Assembly (NCBI GenBank): GCA_001598975.1
Contig: BBXU01002889.1
Span: 1 to 10,684 of the forward strand
DNA: 10,684 nt
DNA from: Parachlorella kessleri
Lineage: Eukaryota > Chlorophyta > Trebouxiophyceae > Chlorellales > Chlorellaceae
Direction of reading: 5' to 3'
A program made the position numbers and the translations under genes. Within the stretch, counting starts at the first letter, position 1; every line of letters starts with the position of its first letter. This document shows positions 1 to 6,642 of this stretch, one piece after another. The notes below the pieces were generated by a model that made no database searches, was not told the origin of the DNA, and saw only the letters and a list, made by a program, of their open reading frames with translations.

Positions 1-40
1 TGTGTGTGTGTGGTGGTGGTGGGGCNGGGGGGGGGGGGGA
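1..40. repeat. (TG)n/(TGG)n/G tract with an unresolved base
   Basis: Low-complexity start of the window, with N at position 26. On the minus strand it is C-rich intron following exon 11 of the CCAR1-like gene. The N suggests an uncertain homopolymer in the assembly. Confidence 0.5.
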
Positions 41-68
41 TATGTGACGTGCCTGCTGCGGGGTCCAC

Positions 69-201
69 AGCGGGGGAGATGTCGTGCTCCATGGGGACGG
101 GGGAATCCAGGGGGAAGATGCGGCACCCCAGGGTCCCCTGCTGGGCCTGCTGGCCCTGCCAGGAGTTGACCAGCTTGACAAAGTCGCGCGCCATGTAGAG
201 C
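69..201 (-). CDS. CCAR1: CCAR1-like exon 11, second half of conserved block (3' boundary uncertain)
   Basis: Begins at the acceptor CATCTGCAG and reads (K)LYMARDFVKLVNSWQ, then a Gln-rich GQQAQQGT insert, then LGCRIFPLDSPVPMEHDIS. This matches the family pattern of a short helix ending 'NW/SW', a basic strand, and 'P.xFEHD'. The donor is uncertain: GCT|GTGGAC at 68 is used here, with CAC|GTCACA at 48 as an alternative. The sequence beyond turns into C/CA-rich intron on this strand and includes the unresolved base. Confidence 0.5.
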
Positions 202-3200
202 CTGCAGATGGGTGGCACGGTGGCGTGGGGTGTGGGAGGGTGGGTGGGTGGGGGCGTGTAAAGAGGCAGGGGGGTTACTGATCAGAAATAATATACAGCA
301 GCCACACTTCAGCAGCCTTGACTAGAGCGGTGGACATGCGCAGCTAAGCTAAGACATGGGCACGCTGAAAGCACCTGCAGACCTGGTAGGTGTCGAGACC
401 CCGGCGCAGCGGGCTTTCAGTTTGCCAGGTGCGTGCAAGCTGCACTGAACAGGCGGCCAACAGGGGATTGCCCTCCAGCTTGGCAGGTCTGGCACTGACT
501 AACTGCTAAGTCAACATCCACTTCCACTGAAGTACCAACTACTGAAAGTTTTTTCTAGTCAAGATATGTAACCCTGTGGCGCTGGCTCACTTGGGGTGGC
601 GCCTCTCAACCTCGCGGTAGTCCACATGCGGCGTGAGGAAGGGGTAGCCGGGGATGCGCACGCCGTACGGTACCGCCGGCCTGCAGTACCCATGCGGTAC
701 AGCAACCACCACCATCAGGCTGTACCGCGCCAGGGGCATTGCAGAGGGATAGGGGCATTGGAGGGGGGTGAGGTGGAGCTGGGGCTGCGCACACTAGCCA
801 TCACCTGACCATTGCCAGCTCTACCATGGGCTGTTCTCAACCGCAGCCCCCCCCCTCCTCTTCGGGGCGTTTCACTTGCCCTGATGCAGTCAACAACCGC
901 AGGCACGCGAAGGGTGCACCCTTGGGCGACAGCAGCAGCAGCGCACCTGTGCGGTGAGGGGGTCCGCTTGCGGGGGCTGGGGCGGGGCTCGCGGCGCCGC
1001 GGCTCCTCCCGCCCGCGGTCCTGCACACCGGCTTAGTCCACCGTTGGCTCATAGACACCCCGCCCACGGGGCTCAGTAAAGCAGGGATGCGACGCAGGCT
1101 CCCCTTTGGGCGCACCCATCTCCCACACACACGGGCAGCCCCACAGTCACCATGCCAGCGCACCTCCTTGTCGTCACGGCGACCCCTGTCGGAGAAGCGG
1201 CTGGCTCCGCCGTCGGGTCGGCCTGCAATCAAGCACCATCGGGATGGCAATAAGCGCTCAGGTGTGGGCCAGGAGGCCGACTCCGGTAATAGGGGGTACC
1301 GTGGGCTACTGCCGCATTACAGCATGCTATCTCCTGCGGGCCGCACGGGCCGGTAGCAAACAGGCGGCGCGGGTGTGCTTTGCATGCCCCACCGCCCGTC
1401 TCCGCCCGCAACCATACCCTGCCAAATCAACAACCCCTGGCCAGGCCAGGCCTGGGCAATGCGGTGGTAAGGCGCGTGGCGAATTTGGAGCAGCAGGCTC
1501 CACGCCAACGCGGCTAGTTACACGCCCGTGCGCTCTTGCTCTGGCGGCCTTCACCCACGCACGCCGCACCACCAGTCTCAGCCCCTGGCCCGACCAAGAG
1601 CGGCACTCCTACCTAAGGTGACTCACCCCGAGCATGAAGCACTAGCTGACGGCGAAATGACTAACCTGTGGACAGACTGGTCAGCCTTAGCAGCAAACAC
1701 CCACTGACAAACACGGCATGCTTGGCGGACCTTGGGGCGGCTAACGACATTAGACGGCCAACTTCAAATGCAGGTAAGACATGCAGTACCTAAGCCCTGA
1801 CTCACCCAGAGCACCCCTCCCGGGGATGACGCCGCCCGGGGGCGGGGGCGGCGGGGGCAGCATCGCCACCGCAGCGGCGCTGGCGCCTGCGCCCCGGCCG
1901 GCGTCCTTGCTGGCGCCCCCTGTGGTGGCCTTGGAGGGCTGGATGGAGTACGGGTAGGCGGGCTTGGATGCCTGGTGCAGAAAGGACCCGACGTGTGTGT
2001 GCGTGTGCGCGCGCGTGCGCGTGCGCATGTGAGTGTGCGCGTGCGTGCGTGTGTGTGTGTGTGTGTGTGTAGACTACGCCCCAGAGACCTGCACCACACC
2101 TTAACCCACCAGCGGCGCCCCAGCATCCACCTGGCGCCACATCATCAACACGCAGCGCTTCCTCCCACATCATCAACACGCAGCGCTTCCTCACTCTACC
2201 ACCCACCTGCTACCACCCGGTACCAAGTATCATGACAGTACCGTTAGCCGTCCCAGCACCCACCTGGTACGTGCTGGAGCCGTAGGGCTGGTGGCTGGCA
2301 ACAAACCTGGTACCGTCACAGTACCATGCAGTACAGTGATTTTCTCAGTACCCACCTGGTACGTGCTGGAGCCGTAGGGCTGGTGGCTGGCAACAAACCT
2401 GGTACCGTCACAGTACCATGCAGTACACTTATTTTCTCAGTACCCACCTGGTAAGTGCTGGAGCCGTAGGGCTGGTGGCTGGCCACAAAGCCGCCCGCCT
2501 GGCGGCTGGCGCCATAGCAGGCCTGCGACACACACACGCAGAAGCACATAGGCCGACACTGTGCACGATATGTCGCAGAGAGGGGTGTTGGGCGTTGAGG
2601 TTAGCAGTGGTATTGCTACCCAGGGACAACACCCCTGCGCCCTGGCCTCACACCTGCACTCCGCCCTAACTGCCGCCATCCAAGAGGGCAGTCAGCAGGG
2701 CAGTTGGCGACAGGTATGGTAGCCCCATTGCACAGCCCTGGGCAGTGACCGGCCCCTTCCCTGTTGGACTGTGCTCGGCTCACCTGTGCTCTGCCATTGC
2801 CTGCAGGACCTGCGCCATAGCCAGCGGCGGCAGCAGCCCCATAGCCGCCTGCACCGCCAGCCTGGCCGGCGCCAGCGGCATACCCGCCTGCTGTGGCCTG
2901 CTGTGCTGTGCTGCGGTACGGCGCCTGAGCTGGCGACGCCGAGCTGCCGGCATAGTCAGAGGCCTTGGCAGCCACGAAACCCGACGTACTGCCGGCCCGC
3001 TGCGCCCCGTACTGCGGCTGTACCGCAGCAGCCTGCTGGCCGTATGTAGACTGTACCGCCGCCACCACGTTGGGCTGGCCGTAGGCGCCAGCGGCGGGCT
3101 GTCCGTACGCCTGCTGGGATGCAGTTGCCCCTGCAGTACCGGCACCATACCCTCCTGCTGCCTGCTGCCCATAGCCGGTCAGCGCCGCAGCACCCGCTCC

Positions 3201-6200
3201 TTGACCGTACGCAGCAGTAGCAGCCTGCTGACCGTACGCAGCAGTGGCAGCCTGCTGACCGTACGCAGCTGTGGCAGCCTGCTGACCGTACGCAGCAGTG
3301 GCAGCCTGCTGACCATACGCAGCAGTAGCAGTCTTCTGACCGTAGGCAGTACCGGCAGTACCTGCCTGCTGGCCCTGGAGCGCACCGTAGGCGGCGGTAC
3401 CAGCAGTGGGCTGGGTACCGTAGCCCGTCCCCGCCGCAGCACCCTGACCATACGCAGCAGCAGCCGTACCGCTGGTAGGCTGCTGTACCGCTCCCTGGGC
3501 TGCGCCATAGGCACTGCTTTGCGGCCCCGTCACGCCTGCTGTGCCTGCTGCGGTCTGACCGTACGCCCCAGCAGTCGCAGCAGGCTGAGCCGCCTGGCTG
3601 TAGCCATGCTGCGGGGACGTGCCCGGCTGCTGCTGTGCATAGCTGCCATAGCCAGCAGCAGTGCCGTAGGCCGGTTGCTGCGAGCTGGCGCCAGTTGCGG
3701 AGGCGCCGGCGCCAGTTGGCGGGGCGCTGTAGGTCGCGCTGGCTGGCTTGGCAGCCGCGGTTGAGGCACCGTAGGCTGCTGTTGCAGGCTGCAGCGGATG
3801 GTGGAACTTGACTTGGACTTCATATACACGATAGTGCAGGAACCCACACCACGGCCAAGCACCACCCAACTTACTTGTACTTGTACGTATTTGCAACCAT
3901 GCAGGGAACATAACACAAATGGCCCAGCAAACAAACGTTGGGGCGGCATTGCCCAAGGGAACCTCAGCCGCTGCTGCTAGAACCACCTGTCAGTAATGCG
4001 ACAGTGCGGCAAACAGGCGCTCCTGTCGCCTGCCTCACACAGCTGGCCACCCCGCAGCCACCCAGGCCACGTCAGCAGCCCCTGCTGGGGCGGTACACAC
4101 CTGCGCTACGCCCGCTGCGGTCTGACCATACTGCTGAGTGCCCGCAGGTTGCCCATAGGCGCCCGCAGTCGTTGCAGCAGCTCCCTGTTGCCCATACGCT
4201 TGCTGCCCAGCAGGCTGCTGGTACGCAGCGTAGCCAGAAGCATCAGTGGCCCCTCCCGAGGCAGGCTGCTGCTGGTAGGCGCTTTGAGCCTGCACCCAGC
4301 GGGGGCAGCAGGCGCCTTGGGCAGCATGTACATACGCTGCCAATGCTGCCACTGTGCTTGATGGTTGAATGATTCCACTCAGTCCGCCTCAGGTGCGCTT
4401 TACACCGCCACTTCATAGGGCTGCACCCTGGCCCTGCTTGGTTGTCCCAAACAACCTGTCCACGTGATCCTTTCAATCAATCAATCAATCAATCAATTCG
4501 ATTCCCACAGCAACAAACAGAGGTGCCGTAGATGCGAACGTGCTGGCAGCCAAAATAAACCTAAACCTATATTACACATTTAGAAGACATGATCCTTTGG
4601 GGGTCTCTGCGCTAGGTAGTGGAATGCCACCTGGAGGTACGACACCCCCTGGTCCAGGGCTCTTTTGTTTTCAGGCACCCCCTCTAAAGCCTGCCCCTTC
4701 CATTATGTATAGTCTGTCCCTTGCACGCTTTTAATGATTGTACACTTTCCCGTGGCAGGGACAAATACAAGAGGGGCCCTCCACCCATCGTGAGGCTGGG
4801 TGCCATGCAGTGTGGCATGATATGTAGTATATATTATATATTATATGTAGTATATATTAAGTGATATGTAGTATGTAAGTGTGTGAAGACCAGTCTGATA
4901 TGCACAGATACATGCTCTCTTTATGATGGCACTGCCTTCTTGCCACCACGAATCAGCCCGACATTGCTGCCTTGGCAGAACCTAGTCGTGTATCCTGGAA
5001 AACAAACTCTCCCACCCTGCAGAGACTCCCCCTATGACTGTGTCACTATCGCTGCCATTTGTGAGCGCTGGAGCAGAGAGTAGCAGCAGGGGGCACCGAG
5101 GGAAATGCATACATACAGGTGGAACCGGCATCCAGGGATCTATTGTCTACTTTAAGCATGCGAGCCGGCATGCTGCCTATGTTTGCCAGTGCATCATCAT
5201 GACCTACTTAATAAGCTAGTTCAGCCCCCCAACACCAGGCATTCTGGACTGACAGGTAGCTGCCGTCGTCTAAAGGCCCGCCATTGCAGGCTGGCGTTCC
5301 AGCCAGTTGTCAGCCAGCAACACTAGCGATTGGTGCCAGCCTGGCATGTACCCTTCCGGCATTTTTGACCGAGGCTCGAGAACAGTTGGCTGCAGCTCCA
5401 TGCAGATGCCATGCCCCTCTACACACGTACCCTTAGAGGAGTTGGGATTCCAAGTTTGTGCTTAATCGCTCATCCCTTACCTTACCCTGACTCCCAACCC
5501 TAGGTATTCTTGCAAAACCCCCTCACCTGGGTTTGGCCAGCGGCACCGTACCCAGCATATGCAGCCTGCTGATAGGCCTGCTGTCCTGCCTGTTGCATGC
5601 CTGCTTGGGTGTAGCCTCCATACCCCCCCGCAGCAGTCGTCCCGGTCTGTTCGAATAAGAGGGAAGGGGGGCAGGGAGTCCCGTTGCAGCGTCGCCGTGT
5701 CTCCGCACTAGTGGAGCTGACCGCAGCTGGGAAAATAGCAAGTAGGAAATCCCAGCAGAGAAACCACCCAACATGACACGATACCAAAGGAGTCAGCCCC
5801 GGTGGAGGAGAAAAGCAACTGGCCGCACAACACCCCAAGCCAACTGAGCCGCAGCACCACCGGGCAGATCAACAACCAAGTTCCCACTGCAGTCACCTGT
5901 TGAGCGCCGCCGTAGCCATACTGTCCCTGAAATAACAGATAGAGGACACAAACGTTACTCTCTGCCCGGCTGTGGCTTGGGACATGGGCCGCGAAGTGCC
6001 GCTGGAAGATACCACTGACTAAGCAGCCACACAGCGGTATGATGGAAGTGAAGCCCGTACGGTTGGCCATCCACCGCGCCATTGAGCCCACCACACGCCA
6101 CACAGCCCTGCCTGCATGTCATCATGCCCTCTGACACACCACCCCCTATCACAACAACCTGCTGCTGGGTCGCTCCGTATCCCTGCTGGGCTCCCTGTTG

Positions 6201-6257
6201 TTGCTGCCCGTATCCCTGCCCTGCGGCCTGCCCATAGCCCTGGCCATAGCCGTGCAT
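69..6257 (-). CDS. CCAR1: CCAR1/DBC1-family protein (plant RSA1-like), 3' end outside window
   Basis: Spliced gene of at least 11 exons on the minus strand: 6257-6159, 5926-5897, 5646-5527, 4289-4101, 3788-2784, 2522-2448, 1971-1806, 1222-1164, 1020-947, 680-591 and 201 to about 69, giving about 680 residues before the window edge. Layout: residues 1-506 are a Tyr/Gly/Gln/Ala-rich low-complexity region; about 507-562 is Ser/Pro-rich with a seven-proline run; about 563-606 is Arg/Asp/Glu-rich; about 607-680 holds the family block DYREVERRHPKLYMARDF...LVNSW...PMEHDIS. Known of the family: CCAR1 is a nuclear coactivator and apoptosis/splicing-linked protein in animals; plant RSA1 is a nuclear Ca-binding protein in salt response. 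Both have SAP and EF-hand-like parts downstream, not visible here. I saw no S1-like domain between the Y-rich part and the conserved block. Family assignment is good; a specific function in this alga is inference. All junction phases agree. Confidence 0.5.
202..590 (-). other. Intron between CCAR1-like exons 10 and 11
   Basis: 389 bases, donor GTGAGC at 590 and acceptor CATCTGCAG at 202. I see no additional feature in it. Confidence 0.5.
591..680 (-). CDS. CCAR1: CCAR1-like exon 10, first half of conserved block
   Basis: Encodes PAVPYGVRIPGYPFLTPHVD then YREVERRHP. The acceptor is GGTACTGCAG and the donor CCCAA|GTGAGC. The final AA plus the first G of exon 11 makes the Lys of HPKLY. This is the 'hDYxxhxRRhPxLY' signature seen in plant CCAR1/RSA1-type proteins and, as 'RYPxLYIPSDF', in animal CCAR1. 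It is the strongest evidence for the family together with exon 11. Confidence 0.5.
947..1020 (-). CDS. CCAR1: CCAR1-like exon 9 (RE/RP-rich)
   Basis: A 74-base exon encoding DRGREEPRRREPRPSPRKRT then PSPHR. The acceptor is GTGTGCAG and the donor CACAG|GTGCGC. It leaves two bases (AG) that join the G of exon 10 to make Arg. The RKR and SP dipeptides suggest a nuclear localisation signal and a phosphorylated SR-like segment (inference). Confidence 0.5.
1164..1222 (-). CDS. CCAR1: CCAR1-like exon 8 (RD-rich)
   Basis: A 59-base exon encoding (G)RPDGGASRFSDRGRRDDKE between the acceptor GATTGCAG and donor GAG|GTGCGC. Phase 1 in, phase 0 out. The Arg/Asp pattern fits the RS/RD-like charged segment that precedes the conserved block in plant relatives. 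Found only by composition and phase, so a little less certain than its neighbours. Confidence 0.5.
1223..1805 (-). other. Intron between CCAR1-like exons 7 and 8
   Basis: 583 bases with several overlapping open frames on both strands (for example 1106-1621 plus). None resembles a protein family or has the composition of the neighbouring exons. Nothing else is seen here beyond a CCAGGCCTGG palindrome near 1444-1453. Confidence 0.5.
1806..1971 (-). CDS. CCAR1: CCAR1-like exon 7 (Ser/Pro-rich)
   Basis: Encodes ASKPAYPYSIQPSKATTGG, a Gly/Ala stretch, then AVAML followed by seven prolines and GGVIPGRGAL. Acceptor CTGCACCAG sits just after a long (CA)n-type tract on this strand; donor CTCTGG|GTGAGT. 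It ends in phase 1 (a single G), which joins the GC that starts exon 8 to give Gly. This marks the change from Y-rich to charged sequence. Confidence 0.5.
1993..2070. repeat. TG/CG-type dinucleotide tract (CA repeat on the minus strand)
   Basis: Runs of TGTGTGCGTGTGCGCGCG ending in (TG)n. On the minus strand it lies a few bases before the acceptor of exon 7 in the CCAR1-like gene. Confidence 0.5.
2138..2193. repeat. 28-bp direct repeat, two copies
   Basis: CACATCATCAACACGCAGCG and the following CTTCCTC occur at 2138 and again at 2166, in the intron between exons 6 and 7 of the minus-strand gene. No function is visible. Confidence 0.5.
2259..2490. repeat. 92-bp tandem repeat spanning an exon end and its splice donor
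   Basis: Copies start at 2259, 2351 and 2443 (period 92). The first two agree at 90 of 92 positions. The third is partial and contains the genuine end of exon 6 of the CCAR1-like gene with its donor. On the minus strand each intronic copy reads FVASHQPYGSSTYQ|GTGGGT, preceded by a TACCAG that could serve as an acceptor. A cryptic exon so bounded would be 43 bases and would shift the frame. Confidence 0.5.
2448..2522 (-). CDS. CCAR1: CCAR1-like exon 6
   Basis: Twenty-five codons: ACYGASRQAGGFVASHQPYG followed by SSTYQ. The acceptor is TGTCGCAG and the donor CAG|GTGGGT; phase 0 at both ends. Its last 14 or so codons, together with the donor, have been copied twice into the following intron (2259-2442). 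Confidence 0.5.
2784..3788 (-). CDS. CCAR1: CCAR1-like exon 5, large prion-like exon with 9-residue repeats
   Basis: A 1005-base exon (335 codons) that makes up most of the N-terminal low-complexity region. It begins PATAAYGAST at the acceptor CCGCTGCAG and ends GNGRAQ at the donor CAG|GTGAGC. Motifs of the type AYGQ, GYG and SYG recur throughout, with five tandem 9-residue units (YGQQAATAA) at about residues 297-342 of the protein. Acidic residues are nearly absent. Open sequence reaches past the acceptor to 3986, but that part reads as ordinary non-repetitive residues and is taken as intron. A long antisense open frame on the plus strand here (2745-3764) is a by-product of the repeats. Confidence 0.5.
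3202..3336 (-). repeat. Five 27-bp coding tandem repeats (9 residues each)
   Basis: Five consecutive units starting at 3202, 3229, 3256, 3283 and 3310, each beginning TGACCGTACGCAG (GACCATACG in the fifth) on the plus strand. On the coding strand each gives the 9-residue unit YGQQAATAA. Units differ by only a few bases, mostly synonymous, which points to recent expansion inside exon 5 of the CCAR1-like gene. Confidence 0.5.
4101..4289 (-). CDS. CCAR1: CCAR1-like exon 4
   Basis: Sixty-three codons, from AQSAYQQQPASGG through AYGQPAGTQQYGQTAAGVAQ. Acceptor GGGTGCAG, donor CAG|GTGTGT, phase 0 at both ends. It follows the longest intron of the gene (4290-5526). The reading frame is also open further upstream into the intron, but the composition changes (Cys, Trp and Arg appear) exactly at the acceptor. 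Confidence 0.5.
4473..4497. repeat. (TCAA)n microsatellite
   Basis: About six TCAA units in a row, in the long intron 4290-5526 of the minus-strand gene. Confidence 0.5.
4819..4878. repeat. AT-rich imperfect tandem repeat
   Basis: Three imperfect units beginning (G)ATATGTAGTAT, spaced by TATATTA-type sequence. The composition is far more AT-rich than the rest of the window. Confidence 0.5.
5527..5646 (-). CDS. CCAR1: CCAR1-like exon 3
   Basis: Forty codons, from TGTTAAGGYGGYTQAGMQQ to YAGYGAAGQTQ, between the acceptor GAACAG and the donor CAG|GTGAGG. Phase 0 at both ends. Composition is again Tyr, Gly, Ala and Gln with almost no charged residue, as in the low-complexity regions of FUS/EWS-type RNA-binding proteins. 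Confidence 0.5.
5897..5926 (-). CDS. CCAR1: CCAR1-like exon 2 (30-nt micro-exon)
   Basis: A 30-base exon encoding GQYGYGGAQQ. The acceptor is a pyrimidine-rich TTATTTCAG and the donor is CAG|GTGACT. Both ends are phase 0, so it can be skipped without frame change. Its product matches the flanking YG/Q-rich composition, which is the main reason to believe it is real. Confidence 0.5.
6159..6257 (-). CDS. CCAR1: CCAR1-like exon 1 (start codon, YGQ-rich)
   Basis: The ATG at 6257 is preceded by AAG (A at -3) and opens MHGYGQGYGQAAGQGYGQQQ, continuing with Gly/Gln/Tyr repeats for 33 codons. The reading frame stays open upstream to about 6341, but without another in-frame ATG, so this start is preferred. 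A two-codon upstream ORF (ATG at 6346, then GCT and TGA) lies in the leader. The donor is weak: CAG|GTTGTT at 6158. Using the alternative GTGATA donor six bases later (exon end 6153) would add two Val codons and also keep the frame. Confidence 0.5.
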
Positions 6258-6531
6258 CTTGTCACACCCTAAGATCGTCAATCCCGAGCCTCGCGGTCGT
6301 CCTCGTCGTCTCGGTGAGATGGGGGCGTGGATGGCACTCAAGCCATAGATAAAGATGGTCGCAACCAGGGAAACCCCTCGCCTGCAAACCCCCCCTACCC
6401 TTCATTGAAATTTCCTCCTCGGCCATTGACCTCCATACCGTGCATTTCCGACTGCAGCGCTCGTTCAAGCCAACCGCATGCAAGTGTTTAGATTGTGAGT
6501 GATACCGACGAGCTTGATCGCCTTTGCAATC
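6258..6531. promoter_or_regulatory. Short divergent intergenic region, probable bidirectional promoter
   Basis: The 274 bases between the two start codons must hold both leaders and both core promoters. I see no clear TATA box, CCAAT box or canonical E2F site (TTTSGCGC or TTTCCCGC), although ETG1 is an E2F target in Arabidopsis. There is a pyrimidine-rich stretch near 6391-6424. The assignment as a promoter rests on the gene arrangement only. Confidence 0.5.
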
Positions 6532-6642
6532 ATGGAGGCCATCCGGCAGCCGCTCAGCTTGGTCCAGCAGCTCACAGCGTCAGGGGAAGATGTGCCTGCG
6601 CACTTTGCCAAGCTGTTATCGGACCCAGCCTTCAAAAGCCAG
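6532..6642 (+). CDS. MCMBP: MCMBP exon 1 (start)
   Basis: The ATG at 6532 has A at -3 and G at +4. It encodes MEAIRQPLSLVQQLTASGED and then VPAHFAKLLSDPAFKSQ, equivalent to the N-terminal helical part of MCMBP ('LxxVQxxF...W..KV...'). The donor is CAG|GTACGC, phase 0. The frame is open upstream to 6499 without another ATG. Confidence 0.5.

Larger units (their letters stand above)
4290..5526 (-). other. Long intron of the CCAR1-like gene (1237 bp)
   Basis: Between exons 3 and 4. It holds the (TCAA)n and AT-rich repeats and two small inverted repeats (5155-5174 with a 7-bp stem; 5287-5343 with a 9-bp stem). Its base composition is less GC-rich than the other introns. I see no credible coding sequence, tRNA or transposon ends in it. 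Confidence 0.5.

Noticed and set aside
441..470. CTGAACAGGCGGCC shared with the start of MCMBP exon 8 (10477)
   Set aside because: Only 14 bases match and the flanks differ; GC-rich chance similarity is more likely than a copied junction.
910..923. Perfect 14-base palindrome AAGGGTGCACCCTT
   Set aside because: Single, short and intronic; no partner or context suggesting an operator or end of an element.
1106..1621. 171-codon plus-strand open frame
   Set aside because: Lies across exon 8 and an intron of the minus-strand gene, shows no conserved motif, and has overlapping open frames on both strands as expected in GC-rich DNA.
3202..3336. Regular 27-bp repeats as a CRISPR array
   Set aside because: There are no spacers; the units are directly adjacent, are coding, and the genome is eukaryotic.
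2745..3764. Long plus-strand open frame (339 codons) rich in Ser, Leu, Arg and Cys
   Set aside because: It is the antisense of the repeat-rich exon 5; the repeats avoid stops on both strands. No family resemblance.
4540..4734. 64-codon plus-strand open frame in the long intron
   Set aside because: Short, no conserved motif, no splice or expression context.
2448..6257. Identity as an EWS/FUS/TAF15 RNA-binding protein
   Set aside because: Only the low-complexity composition matches; no RRM or RanBP2 zinc finger follows. The conserved block downstream is of the CCAR1/DBC1 type.
6258..6531. E2F-type site in the shared promoter
   Set aside because: I looked for TTTSGCGC and TTTCCCGC on both strands and saw none.
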